From Branchipolynoe longqiensis (taxonomy: Eukaryota > Annelida > Polychaeta > Phyllodocida > Polynoidae), in contig CM059187.1 in the NCBI GenBank assembly GCA_030323885.1, positions 130,020,424 through 130,084,423 of the forward strand: 64,000 nt of DNA, given 5' to 3'. The first letter of the stretch is position 1; every line of letters begins with the position of its first letter. Both the position numbers and the translations under genes were made by a program. Below, piece by piece: positions 13,701-25,700 of the stretch. The notes below the pieces were generated by a model. That model was not told the DNA's origin, did no database searches, and saw only the letters and a list, made by a program, of their open reading frames with translations.

Positions 13701-16700
13701 TATTCTCGAGAGCGAAGTAATAAGAGCCATTGGGAAACTTCGGAATGGGAAAGCAGTAGGAACAGACGATATCTCTTCTGAAATGTTAAAAGCTTTGGAG
13801 GGAGCTAGCATCACAAGGATAACTGCTCTTTTTAATGACATATATAACACCGGATATATTCCATCAGACTTAAGAAAATCTATATTTATTGCCCTTCCTA
13901 AGAAACCAAAAGCGGTGGAATGCTCGGATTTCAGAACAATAAGCCTCATGAGCCATGTTATTAAAGCTTTACTCAAAATACTACTAGAAAGGATTAAACA
14001 AAAATTTAATCGAGAGGTATCAGAAGAGCAATTTGGATTCAGACCAAACAGTGGAACAAGGGAAGCCATTTTTAACATGAGAACAATAATTGAGAGACAC
14101 CTAGAAGTAGATAAGGATATATACATATGTTATATAGACTACGCTAAAGCATTTGACAAAGTACATCATAAGAAACTCATAGAAGCTCTACAAAAAATCG
14201 GACTAGACGGTAAGGACGTTCGGCTTGTGGCCAACATCTACTAGGAACAGTATGCTGCTGTAAGAATTGGAGACTCATTGACACCAGAAGTGAAGATCAA
14301 ATGTGGAGTGCGACAAGGATGTGTTCTATCACCTAGTCTTTTCAACATTTATACGGAAATGATTTTCAGAGAAATAGATGACATCATAGGAATAAATGTT
14401 GGAGGTGGAAATATCAATAACACAAGATACGCAGACTATACAGCACTGCTAGCCTTAACGTCAAATCGACTACAAGATATAGTGAATGAAGTAAAAGAAA
14501 AAAGTGAGAGCTGTGGCCTCAAAATGAATGTAAAGAAGACAAAATCCATGGTTGTCAGCAGAAAGGAATACAAACCAAGAGCAGAGATAAAAGTTAATGG
14601 TGTAATCTTGGAGCAGGTAGAGTCATTTGTGTATCTGGGCCATTTAATAACTAGTGATGGCGGATGTGAAAGAGAGATTAAACGGAGAATAAACATTGCC
14701 AAAACAACATTTCTAAAGATGCAGAAAGTACTAACATCTAGAGACATAAATATAAAAACAAGACTCCGACTGCTAAAATGCTATGCGTGGTCTACACTTT
14801 TATATTGCTGCGAGACATGGACTTTGAAGAAAGCAATAACAACAAAGCTTGAGGGATTTGAAATGTGGCAATACAGAAGAATGTTAAAAATTCCATGGAC
14901 AGCAATGATAAGCAACGTGGAGGTCCTAACAAGAATGAAAATAAAGAGACAGATAATACAAACGATCAAAAACAGAAAAATTAAATACTTTGGCCACATG
15001 ATACGACACCAGGAATCACAGAGAAGAATACTGGAAGGGAAGATAGAAGGGAAAAGACCAAGAGGGAGAAGGAGAACAACATGGATGGACAACATCACTG
15101 AGTGGACAGCAATGAGCTATGCGGAATGCGTGAGAGGAACGAATGACAGGAAGAGATGGAGGTCCATTTCAGCCAACCTTCTTCGAGAAGACGGCACCCA
15201 TTGATTGATCAAACTGAAATACTGATGTATGTTTTAAGCAATTTATAAAACATCTGAGAACCGGCCGTCTGGAACCCACATGTTTTACAAACACTCCTCA
15301 GGTGGGGCCTGACAACTGACTGTCAGTCCTCACCTCCAGTGTTACTCTCAACAACTCATTAAGAATGAAAGGGAGACAAATCACACAAGATTGACAGTGA
15401 AGGGTTTTGCTTTATTGGCATCAACTCCTGTTCACCTACTAGCGACCTATCACCCTGACTCCTTACCAGCTGTACACACACACTCACATACTCCTGTCCC
15501 AGCTCATCCACAATCAGTGCCTACAGCCCATTGAACCTGAGTCCAATGGGTGTTACACACAGCTCAGCCTCTTTGGAGTGTATATGCTCTAGTTGAAGTG
15601 TAGAGAGTGGAGTGGTCTCAAAGAGTGCCTAGTATGGGGTGTGCATGGCAGCTATAAGGAACCCAGGTGACTGGACTCACACAGCTCAGCCAATCAGACA
15701 CCCTCTACAGCCTGGGTGGGCGACACCCTAATAGGGGGCAGCTGTCACTCAACCCCAGCTGCAGGTGGTGTGCATAATGTATGCAGGATGGCTGGGTGTG
15801 CTTGTCCATCGGCCCCATGGTAACAGGTAATTGCAGAGAGTTACAATAAACATATATTGAAATGCTCTTCCCCTCCACTTGCATTCTTTTTGATGCATGG
15901 AGGGAATATTTCCATAATAATTAACTGTCTCTTAAATATGAACATCACAGCACAATCTTGGTCGCTATGCGTTAATACATTTTCACATGGGTGCTTATGT
16001 CACAGCTAGTGGGGCACCCATTGCTTCTCTGTTACATAATCATGGTCCCCACTCCGTCATCCCAGAATAATAATGTTCTTTGCCAATATATAAATCCGAC
16101 CCGAAAATCTGTATATTATTTTACAAATTGTTGCCACATAGAAGGGAATACTCAGCCAATTTAATAGAACCTCTTTCTGCAGAAGCCAATGTCAGAGTTT
16201 TAGCATGCTTGATGTCATACTCCACTGACTACGAATTTCACCAACCTAGAAACTACAATAAAGCGGCTAGAGGTAATTTTCTAATAACAAAGTCTGGGGG
16301 GTCATCTGATGTAGTCTGTGCGCACTCATGACCGTCATTCAAGACCTAACTCCTAACAATTCTTCAAATGACCTCATACCCTGACCTCACAAAGTCACAG
16401 TGTAAACTGAGCATCCCTACTAACACTCGCACATAGGCTAGGTATATCCCAAAATGGTGCAAATGTAGCACCACAAAAAACTAGCATAATTACTAACAGC
16501 TAAGATGACAAGGAAACTACCGTGGTGTTCTCTGTGGCAGAGTGGTTAGAGTGTCTGACTTTTTTCTAGGCCTGGCTCCTAATCTGAAGGTTGGTGGTTC
16601 TATTCCCCGTGCCCCTTCATCTCTGCCAATTTGGAATTCCACCGCGGTGTGTAACTTACAGTGTCATCAAAGGCTGGTTGCTCTCATACCTTGTCTATGT

Positions 16701-19700
16701 GTCTTGGAAGGTTAAAAATCCCCTGGGCCGGTAAATGTGTAGTCCCGGGTTTTCTATCGACAAACTGTCTCATGGTGAAACAAAGTCTATTCAGACTTAT
16801 CCATGATAGTATATATCTTCAAGAAAATAAATTGAGACTATTGCTGTTCAGCGATGAAAACAAGCCGTGATGCGAATTACTCATTATGGGCAAGGTAAAA
16901 CAACCATGAAAATTAATTTGTTTAAATTGCTTGCCAAAGTTAATTTGACATGTTTGCACTTCAAATATCATAGAAAGTTACCCATTGAAAATCAAACTTA
17001 TTTCAAACTAAAGTAAGGTAGATTATAACAATCAGTTCATCTCAGAAAAATGACAGAAACTCAAAATCATCGGACTATGCAATTTTAAGAGTAAAATAAA
17101 AACGTGCAATTCTATAACAGTATAATGTTAGGGACGGTACATAAATGTGGTTTTAACAATCCTAACAATGTTAGGATTAGGTTTGACCCCTCCCATCCCT
17201 TCAACCTCCCATAATCCTAACCTAAAAACATTGATGAAATTGACCAATGTTATAGCCTGAAAAGCAAATCAGAACGTGGCTTTTACCTCCCCCGACCCTA
17301 TTTCGATCATTGTTCAGATTGTGAAGGACATAAATAATTAAGGACCTTTCCTTAAAGTTGCATAGTCCGATGGTTTTGAATTTCTGTATTTTTTCCGAGA
17401 TAAATATATTAGATTGATTACTAGTATCTACTTTACAAAGGTACTTTTATTTTAAATGGTAAACCTTTTAGATATTTTGAGTGCAAACATGGAAAATTAG
17501 TTTTGGCAAGCTTGCAAAAACTCTGACACCATAGACTTCTGCAGTAACAGGTTCTGTTAATTTGACTCAGTATTGCCTTATACACAGAAACAAATGCTTA
17601 ATAAGTGCATCAGTATCAAAGTTAGATATGTAAAACCAAATATAGATAATTGGTTTGGTTTTGAAAATTTGATATTTCATCGGACTATGCAGCTTTAAGT
17701 ACTTGTGTCCTGTTGTAAAATACTGAAAATTGACTTATTGTTTGACTTCTGTCTTTTTCAGATGTTGACAGTATTGGTTCAACCTACGGTTCGTCAGTAT
17801 TAGAAAAAGCGTCAAGCAAGTGTGTATATTCATTAGATTGTTAGTTAACTGTTCATCTCAATCTTTTACTGCATTTGTGTAGGAGGTGATTAGGCAACAA
17901 TAAAAACTAAAGTAATAAAAAGATTATTCAAGCACATAAACCTCTAAGTAGGGCCTACTGTGTTTAATTTCTTAGACGATTTGATTGTATGTCCAACTTA
18001 TATCTAAAAGAATTTAGTAAGCAAATATTAGAACTTGACCTCAGAGCGTTTTTCATTATTATTTTCGCTCAAGGTTGATTTTGCCCAGTCGCAGCATAGT
18101 TTTGTACAAATAGAACTATGAAAGAACACCTAATCGAATTGGATATTAAGTAACACTTCGAACAAAATGAGTTATACACCTATTTATATTCCTTGGTTAA
18201 TAAGCTCCACTTTGATACCAGGATTCCACATTTTTAGCTTTTAATAACTCAGCCTGGAAAGTCTTGAAAAGTCTTGACCATCATTTGCCCCATTTCAAGG
18301 CCACGAAATGCCTTGAATTCCATTAAACTGTCCCCACTGATCTACACTAGTATGAAATCGCAAATGTTGATTTTGGACTAAATCCAAATGAAAATAGTCT
18401 TGAATTCCTCTCAAATGAAGACTTGAAACAGCCTTAAATTCCATATCTTCACATGTGTACAGACCCTGATAACTAAATCGCTATTGTGATTCATTGTTAA
18501 GTACTAGGCCTTGCGACGTAATTAACACCTTATTTAATATAAAAGATCACACATGTTCTTTTCCTCCTTGTTATTCGTTATCTCCTGCCAATAATTGTAT
18601 TTTAGGCCGCGGAAGTCCTTAGAAGAGTTGATACCGAATGCGCCTGTGGACGGCATCGACCTTCTCCGGAAACTGCTCCCATTTAACCCCGATAAGCGAC
18701 TGACTGCTGACCAAGCCCTCAAGCACCCATATGTTAGAAGGTACATATTAATGCCTAGCATACACATCCAGGCATATGCTGCCCGCCATGCAATGCCTGG
18801 TGTATGTTGCTATGCATGCAATCCCTGGTGTATGTTGTCCGGCATGCAATGCCTGGTGTATGCTGCCCGGCATGCAATGTCTGGTATATGCTGCCCGGCA
18901 TACACTGCCTGGTACATGCTGCCTTGTATATCATGCCTGGCATATGCTGTATGGCATGCAATGTCTGATATGTGGCCTGGTAGCGCAATGCCTGATAACC
19001 AGGCCTGGTGTACGCTGTTCAGCTAGCAATGCCTGGTGATTGCTACCTGGCATGCAATGCCTGGTGTATGCTGCCTGGCATGCAATGCCTGGTGTTCTAT
19101 TAGCAGAACAGGCTTTGCTATTTGTGAACTGAAGGGACCCGTTGTGTTTTGCTGTTGTTACTGTTGTGTGTGTGGGAATGTGGGGATGTACTTTGTGTGC
19201 TTTTTAAATTTAGCTTTTCTATAAATTAATTTCGATCCGATTCCAGGAAATTTATATTATCCTTGCCACCATTCTATTGCAATTTATTTTATGTGAGATG
19301 ACAAAAATACTACACAGCTATTGGCATACATTATATCACCTGACCAGAATACCGACTTATTATTGGCTTGTAAGTAGTTTAACCTTATCCTCAATGGAAG
19401 AAGGTTATTAATCTAAATAACGTTGTCCATCTACATACCTCGTCAGGAAGGTGCATCGCTATGAAATATCTGAAATTGTATAAATTCCCTCACTCTCGGA
19501 AAGCGTATTATTTAAAAGGGCAGTAACATGACCAACACAACTTTTTTCATAATTATTAGGATCGAATTTGATTACTCACAATTTGTAGATCTGAAACAAC
19601 TTATTGGGAGTTATTCAGAACCCAATTTTGCTGAGGGGGTCGGCGGTCAAGCCATCGAATACGTACACATCTGGATAGGCTTTCTCTATTAAATAGAACT

Positions 19701-22700
19701 GAAAGATGTATAGTCATGGATCATTCATTACCGGCATTTGGGGAGGGATGAACGAGGAAGCAGAGCTGGGAATGACATAACTTTATTCTCATGACAATCT
19801 CATCCAACGGCAGTCTCGTTTACAGTGTTTCGCGTTTCGAACCTGCCCGCAGGCCAGGTCTTGCCATGAACATGAAGTTATGCAAGTAGATAAATGTAAT
19901 CGTAAAGAACATAAGTACAATGGTTTTTATAAACGTAACATTTCATCATGTGAGGGAGGTATATGAGAATATATAAGGCAATATATCAGAATATATGAGA
20001 ATATAGCAATACAGTATATATACACACAATATATGAGGGTAAATGAGTGGAGTGAGTGAGACGACTCATCCATGTTATAAGTATTGATCATATAGCTGAA
20101 CGGGGTTTATTTAGGGTAGTTGATCAGGTTGGTGACCTGATGGAGAGATATATATTAGGATAGTGATGAGTGGCTAACATGAGAAGTTAACCTATTGATA
20201 TTTTTTAGGATAATGACGTGGGGGTGGTTTTTGTATCATTACATGTTTTTTGTTTTAATTTGTCTCGTAGTGTTTTGATTTCTATCGAGACAAGTGCCAA
20301 TGCCAAAGTTGTGGTTGTTGGTGGTTAGTTTATGGCAGCTATCAGGGTCTTGTTGACCTTGTTGGAATCTTTGGTGCTTATGTACGTTCGGTGAGCCTGT
20401 GAGGCCCATCCCCCGAACCTCTGCACCTCCAGTTCCGTGTTGCCTGATGCGTATGCCACCGTGGCCGCCGCCTTCCTGATGGCATGCAGGGTAATGGGGG
20501 TTTTGACCCCTACTGCCCTCTGGGTGTCTTTCCACACTTGGGCGATGTACGGTATCGTCATGGTCTCGCCGTCTCCTGGGTATACCAGCAGTGGTTGTGC
20601 CGGGTGTGTCGTCGGGTCCTCGTTCAGCATGCGTTTGTATGCCGTTACCGGGCACAGCACCGGGTTGGGCGCTGGGGCCAGGTTGAGTATCCTCGACTGT
20701 GTGTTGCCTTGTAGGTTCTTGGCCCACTTTTGGTCGATCCTGAGCTCCCCTCGTTGTATGGTGACGTCTGACCTCGTCTTGTGCCGAGTTTTGTCGAATG
20801 CATTCGCCGCCCTGGGAGCCACCTCGGATTGCCTCGCCCTGTGTAGTACATTATGAGTATGGCGAACGCCACTACCCTGTGCTTCTGGGTGTCTTGAAGG
20901 TACTCCACCACTGCTCTGATTGTGGCTATCGGGGCATGTGGTGTGGGGCGTGGCTTGTGGGTTTTCGACCTCTTGAGGGCGTCCATGGCCAGCTTGACCC
21001 TGATATCGTCCATCTGTTCTAGTGGTGCCTTGTTGAGCCTGAAGTGCATGCGGATGTGGGATACCGTATTGGCCACGGATGATGGGCACTGTCGGGCCGC
21101 TACTTCTTCGATCCAGCATCGTATCTCGTCGGCTGTGGGGTTCAGCTCTGCCACCCCGTACGTGGTGCAGTGGTGCCTGTACGCTTTCACCGCCGTTCTG
21201 TGGTTTGCCCAGGTGCCTGGGGCCCGGGCCTGGGCCTGTCTTGCCTCCGCTGCCACCTGCAGCCGTCTGTACTCTGGATCTGCAATGTGTGAGGCATTCG
21301 TGTTGTTTGTAAGCGAGCAAGCATGGTTGTACAGGGATTAGACAGTTTTGAGTACATAATCGAATGGCAGTGTTTTTATGTCGTTCACTTAGGTGGGCCC
21401 TGCTGAGTGCGTCAGCTAGCACGTTATCAACCCCTGGTATATGTTGGAATGTAACCTTGACCTGTAGTACTGCCTGTAGCATCCATGCTGAGCGGGCTGC
21501 TTCGAGCAGGCGTGCGTCATGGGTGCGGCCGGTGGTGAGGACCTGTACGGCGGCCTGGTTGTCGCACATGACTCTAATGTGGCCGCCTCGATCTCCTTCA
21601 TGCACGAATGTGTGGAGGGCCACTATGACGTTTAGTGCCTCGAGGTGGTTTATGTTTGTGTTGGGGTCGTCTGAGACTGTGCCTTGTAGTTTGAGGGAGT
21701 ATGCACTGGTGGAGTCGGCTCCTCCTATGCCCCCCATGCATGCATCCACCTCGATGATTCTGTGTGGTGTGGTTGGCGGTATGAGCGATATGCCGTTCCA
21801 GCCCCGTGCGAATTGTGGGAACCATGAGAGGTCATGGCGCATCTGGTCGGTGACGGTGGCTGTGCCCTCACCCATGGCGCGTAGTGTGTCGAGCAAGCGG
21901 CCGACAAATATGCGTGCCGGTTGTACGCATTTCGCGAGGTGGAAGAGCTTGCCGAGTATGGACTGTAGCTGCTTCCTTGTGATTGTAGTCCTCTTTATGG
22001 TTGAGTTGACCTGTCTAATAGTGGCATGTATTTTTTCCATTGGTATGGATAGCGTCATGTCGGGTGCGCTTATGTTTATACCGAGCCATCGGACCATGTG
22101 TGCTGGTGGCTGGGTCTTCTCGGTGGCCTCGGGTAGGCCGAGTTGGCGAAATAGCGCTCTGGTTATTGCGAAGTGCGTGTTACATGTATGTATGTCTGGG
22201 GCGATCACGATCAAGTCATCGAGATACATTATTGCGTTGACGCCCTGGTCTTTTAGCATGTATACGATGGCGTCGGCGACACGTTGCATATGACAGCTGG
22301 AGCCCCTTGCTCCGAATGGGACTGATATGTCGAGGTAGAACTGATCTGCCCAGTGGGCGCCGAGGAGTGGCCAGTCGAGCGGGCAGGTTACAAAGTTTTT
22401 ATATGCGCGACTTATGTCCATAGTAAACATATAACTGCTGTCGCCCATGGACCTGAGTTCTCGTGTGAACTGGTCGACTGTAGGGAGGCTGTGTTGGCGT
22501 GCGTCGCCTAGTGCCATGTTTTTAATGATATATGCATTAATGGAAGTTCTTACCGGGTAGGACATGTCGGTGATTATCCTGCGTTTGGTAGGATCTGCCT
22601 TCTCCCTGGTCATTATGGGTGAGACGTGGTACCAGGGGGTGAATGGTGGGTCGCTATATGGTCCATATATAGCTCCTAGGCTCTTTTCTTTTGTTATGTA

Positions 22701-25700
22701 TGCCTCGACCGCGTCGGGATGTTGCTTGGCGCTGGGATGGTTGGGGCAGCCTTTGCTGTCCGAGGTTGGGCCGAGGTATCCTAGTGGGAAGCCGTAGGTT
22801 ATGAAGTCGAGCAGCTGTCTATGGTCGTCGTTTTTTCTGAGGCGGCGTCACCACTCGGGTAGGTTGAGGGCTGAAGGGACCGGTGTACGCGCCTCCATGG
22901 CGTTGGGGAGGCCGGTGGCCCTGACTGTGTGATATATCCTTGCTATATCGGGGTGTAGGTGTGGCGCTGCGGCTGGCCAGTTGCTCTTTCGGTGTTGAGT
23001 GAAGGCCCTCGGGCTGGGATCAATGCTGCTGTGGGGGAGGGTTGTTGTATCGGCGGTACAGTGTTCGCGTATCACATCAAAGTCTATGTTGTTGATTGTG
23101 CCGTCGCGGTTGCTGCTAGCTGTGCGCTCATTTGTGTGGGTGGCATGTTGGTCGGCGCGGTCGGCATGTGGGCGTGTATTTACGGCGACATCGTGGGCGG
23201 CGCGTTTATCGCTGCTGTGTCGGTCGGGTTGGCCGGTGTGTGCGGGGCGGTTGTTGGCTGACCCTTTGTTGCGGGGGTGTGTGGTGACAGCGGGGTTTGT
23301 GATGTCGTCGGTGTGGGTCGCTCGGGTGTGGTTGGTGTGGCTGCGAGTGGTGGCTGCCATGCGGGCGGTGTCGCCGTGTGTGTTTGTTTTGCGGTGCCCA
23401 CTGTCTCCTGTGGCTGGGGTGGGGGCTTCGTTGCATCGTGCTGTGTTTGTGTAACCGTTGACGGTATTTCGGGCGTTTAGGTTGGTGGCCATCTTGGATT
23501 GGCCATCCTCACGACCATTGACGTTGGCACATAGATCAGGAATGTGAACTTTGATGAGGTTTTGATTGAGGTTTTTTGGTATAGTTGGGATTGCTTGTTG
23601 GGGTTGGTGTTCACGGTCGCGGTGGCGTGCTACGACTCCTTCCGATCCGCCCCCCATGTTTAGTTTTTTGCCCCGTTGCTCCTGGCCTTCTTTCTGCACT
23701 GCTGTTCCGTGTGCTCAAAATATGTTTGTGTTGTCCGGAAGCAGTAAGCGCAGGCGTGTACCACGTCCTGGGGGCCGTCCTGATGGTGCTGTGGCTTGTT
23801 GCACCTCCTGCCCGAGTTGTAGGTTTGGCACGGCCTCTCATGCGGCTCAGCCTCGAGCCTTGCCCGGCCTCCCTTATTGTCGTAGTAGTTGGTGTTTGTG
23901 CGGTCGTCCCTGCCGCTTGTGTCATTGTGGTATGTGTTGTTAAATGCAAATCTGGCCCTCTCATTGTGAATACCCTGCTCATTGCTCCACGAGAGCTTTC
24001 CCTTTTCTATTTTGTCAAAAACCTTCTGACTCCATGCCCTTATTGCATGCCATGGGCTATATATTGTGTCTTCTGCGATTATTCTGAGGTGGTCGAACAT
24101 GCCTTCGAAGTCCTTTGGTTTGTACACCTCCTTGTCATCCAGCATTGTGAGGTATGCGGCTATGTACTCCCTCTCGGTCATGGTGTGCCTCGCCGCTATT
24201 TTTTGGGCGAGGGACACGCAGTTATGGCGGTCAAGGAACATGAATGGCTTAGCGATCGGGTGCTTTACAAACATATCATGCATTATGGCTTTCCTACCTT
24301 CGGTGCGCCTGTAAAGCGCCCTACACCTGTCCATCTCATCATCCAGAGTCTCGGCCTGGTCCTCGTGGTGGTGCTGTATGGGGACGTGCCTGGGGGGCGC
24401 GGCGGCCCCTTCCTGTGGGGGCTCCCTTCCCCGACGATGGTGGGTTGCCTGCTGTGGGGCGGGTTCGTCGTCGTCCTCCGAGGTTGATGGTGCCCTTCGT
24501 ACGTGCCGCCGTCTCGGCGGCGGCGTTGCTGAGCGTGGCCGTCGTGGGGCCGGCGCCTGTGCCGGTGGGTGCGCCGCCGGGTGAGCTGGCTCCCGTGGGC
24601 CTGCCGGTGCTGGGACGTATGCAGGCACGGGCGGTGGGGGCCGTGCTGTCTGTATAACCAGCTGCTTGAGGGTGGCCTGTACTGTGGCCATCTGATCCTC
24701 CATGGCTGCCATCTTGTTGTGCATGTCGTCGTTGTTATGCCTGCTTGGTGGCTGTGCTGCCGGTGGATAGGAGATGTCGGTTTCCGATCCGCTCTGGATC
24801 GCAGTCGGGTCCCTGCGAGATTCGTCCGCCGACGAGGCCGGGTTCCTGGGGGTGCTGCTCCTGACGCCGGCGGCGTCCCCTCCCGGTATCGGGAGGGTCG
24901 CGGAGGCCCCTGCCGGGCGGGCATTGGTGGTCGGCCCCCTGGCTCTCTTCTTTGACGAGTTTGCGTGCCTGGGCATCTCTGTTTTTTGCGTGGAGGTGCC
25001 GAGCGTCGGTGGAGGAGTGAGGAGGTGTGTGCGACATGGAGTCGGCGGGAGAGTGAGGGAGGGGGGCCTGTGATTGGGTGAGAGGATTAGCCCATCAGGG
25101 CAGTGGTGGGCTTGTGACTGAGAGGTGGGCGTGGCTGCTTCACTGGCCTCCCCCTGCCCCCAGCAATGACAGCAAATGACCACCTCCGTGGTCATTTAAC
25201 TCAATTATAGACATGGCCAAGTAGTACACTACACATTTAGAGTGTTAAAGGCCTGCCACACTATGACCTATGGCGTTAGCGTATGCCGGCGTATGCGGTT
25301 TTCGACCATATCCCATCATAGGTTACGTATAGGTTGGGCATAGGTTGTGTACGCTCTTCACAGGTCATCATAGGTCGGCGTAGGTCGAGCCGCTGAAAGA
25401 TTTTTGTTCATGTTCAAAATTGTCAACCTATGCCAGCGTATGGCTCATAGGTTGCTCATACGTTAGACGTACGCCAGCATAGGTTAAGCATAGTTTAGGG
25501 GTAGGTCGGCATAGGTTAGCCGTATGTTGAGCCTGCGCCCTCCGCGTATCTCTGGCGTATGTAGCGTTCGCCTAGCATACGGGTAGTCCCTGGGGAAAAT
25601 AGGGCACATCGCACTAGCATCAATAACACATTTAAAGTCCTTTGAGTATGCCTTATAGCCTATGTATTTCCAGCTTTTCTTCCCTATCTGACGTAACACA

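Larger units (their letters stand above)
12308..17088 (+). mobile_element. One TTAA-end MITE split by two nested insertions
   Basis: The left MITE third (TTAAAGCTGCATAGTCCGAT ... GATTTGATTCTACATATC) stops at 12380. Its middle (TTGTTGCCACATAGAAGGGA ... CAGAGTTTTAGCATGCTTG) is at about 16122-16212. Its right part (GCTTGCCAAAGTTAATTTGA ... CATCGGACTATGCAATTTTAA) is at about 16927-17088. Joined, these have the same order and length as uninterrupted copies, so the LINE at 12381 and the SINE-bearing block at 16213-16926 were inserted into it. Confidence 0.8.
19740..25200 (-). mobile_element. Tyrosine-recombinase retroelement (DIRS/Ngaro-like)
   Basis: A GC-rich block stands out from the AT-rich intron and reads on the minus strand as gag, RT-RNase H and tyrosine recombinase, with no integrase or protease. 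That gene set defines YR retrotransposons. No methyltransferase domain is seen after RNase H, which favours a Ngaro- or PAT-like layout over classic DIRS1. A possible polyadenylation signal (AATAAA on the minus strand, about 19780) lies after the recombinase. I could not find the terminal or split repeats by eye, so both outer limits are approximate. Confidence 0.85.

Noticed and set aside
13617..14126. 169-residue minus-strand ORF opposite the LINE
   Set aside because: It is the shadow of the LINE reverse transcriptase.
21364..22293. 309-residue plus-strand ORF opposite RT-RNase H
   Set aside because: The minus strand has clear RT and RNase H motifs; this is its shadow.
23585..24487. 300-residue plus-strand ORF opposite gag
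   Set aside because: It is antisense to the GC-rich gag gene; it has no domain and arises from low stop frequency in GC-rich DNA.
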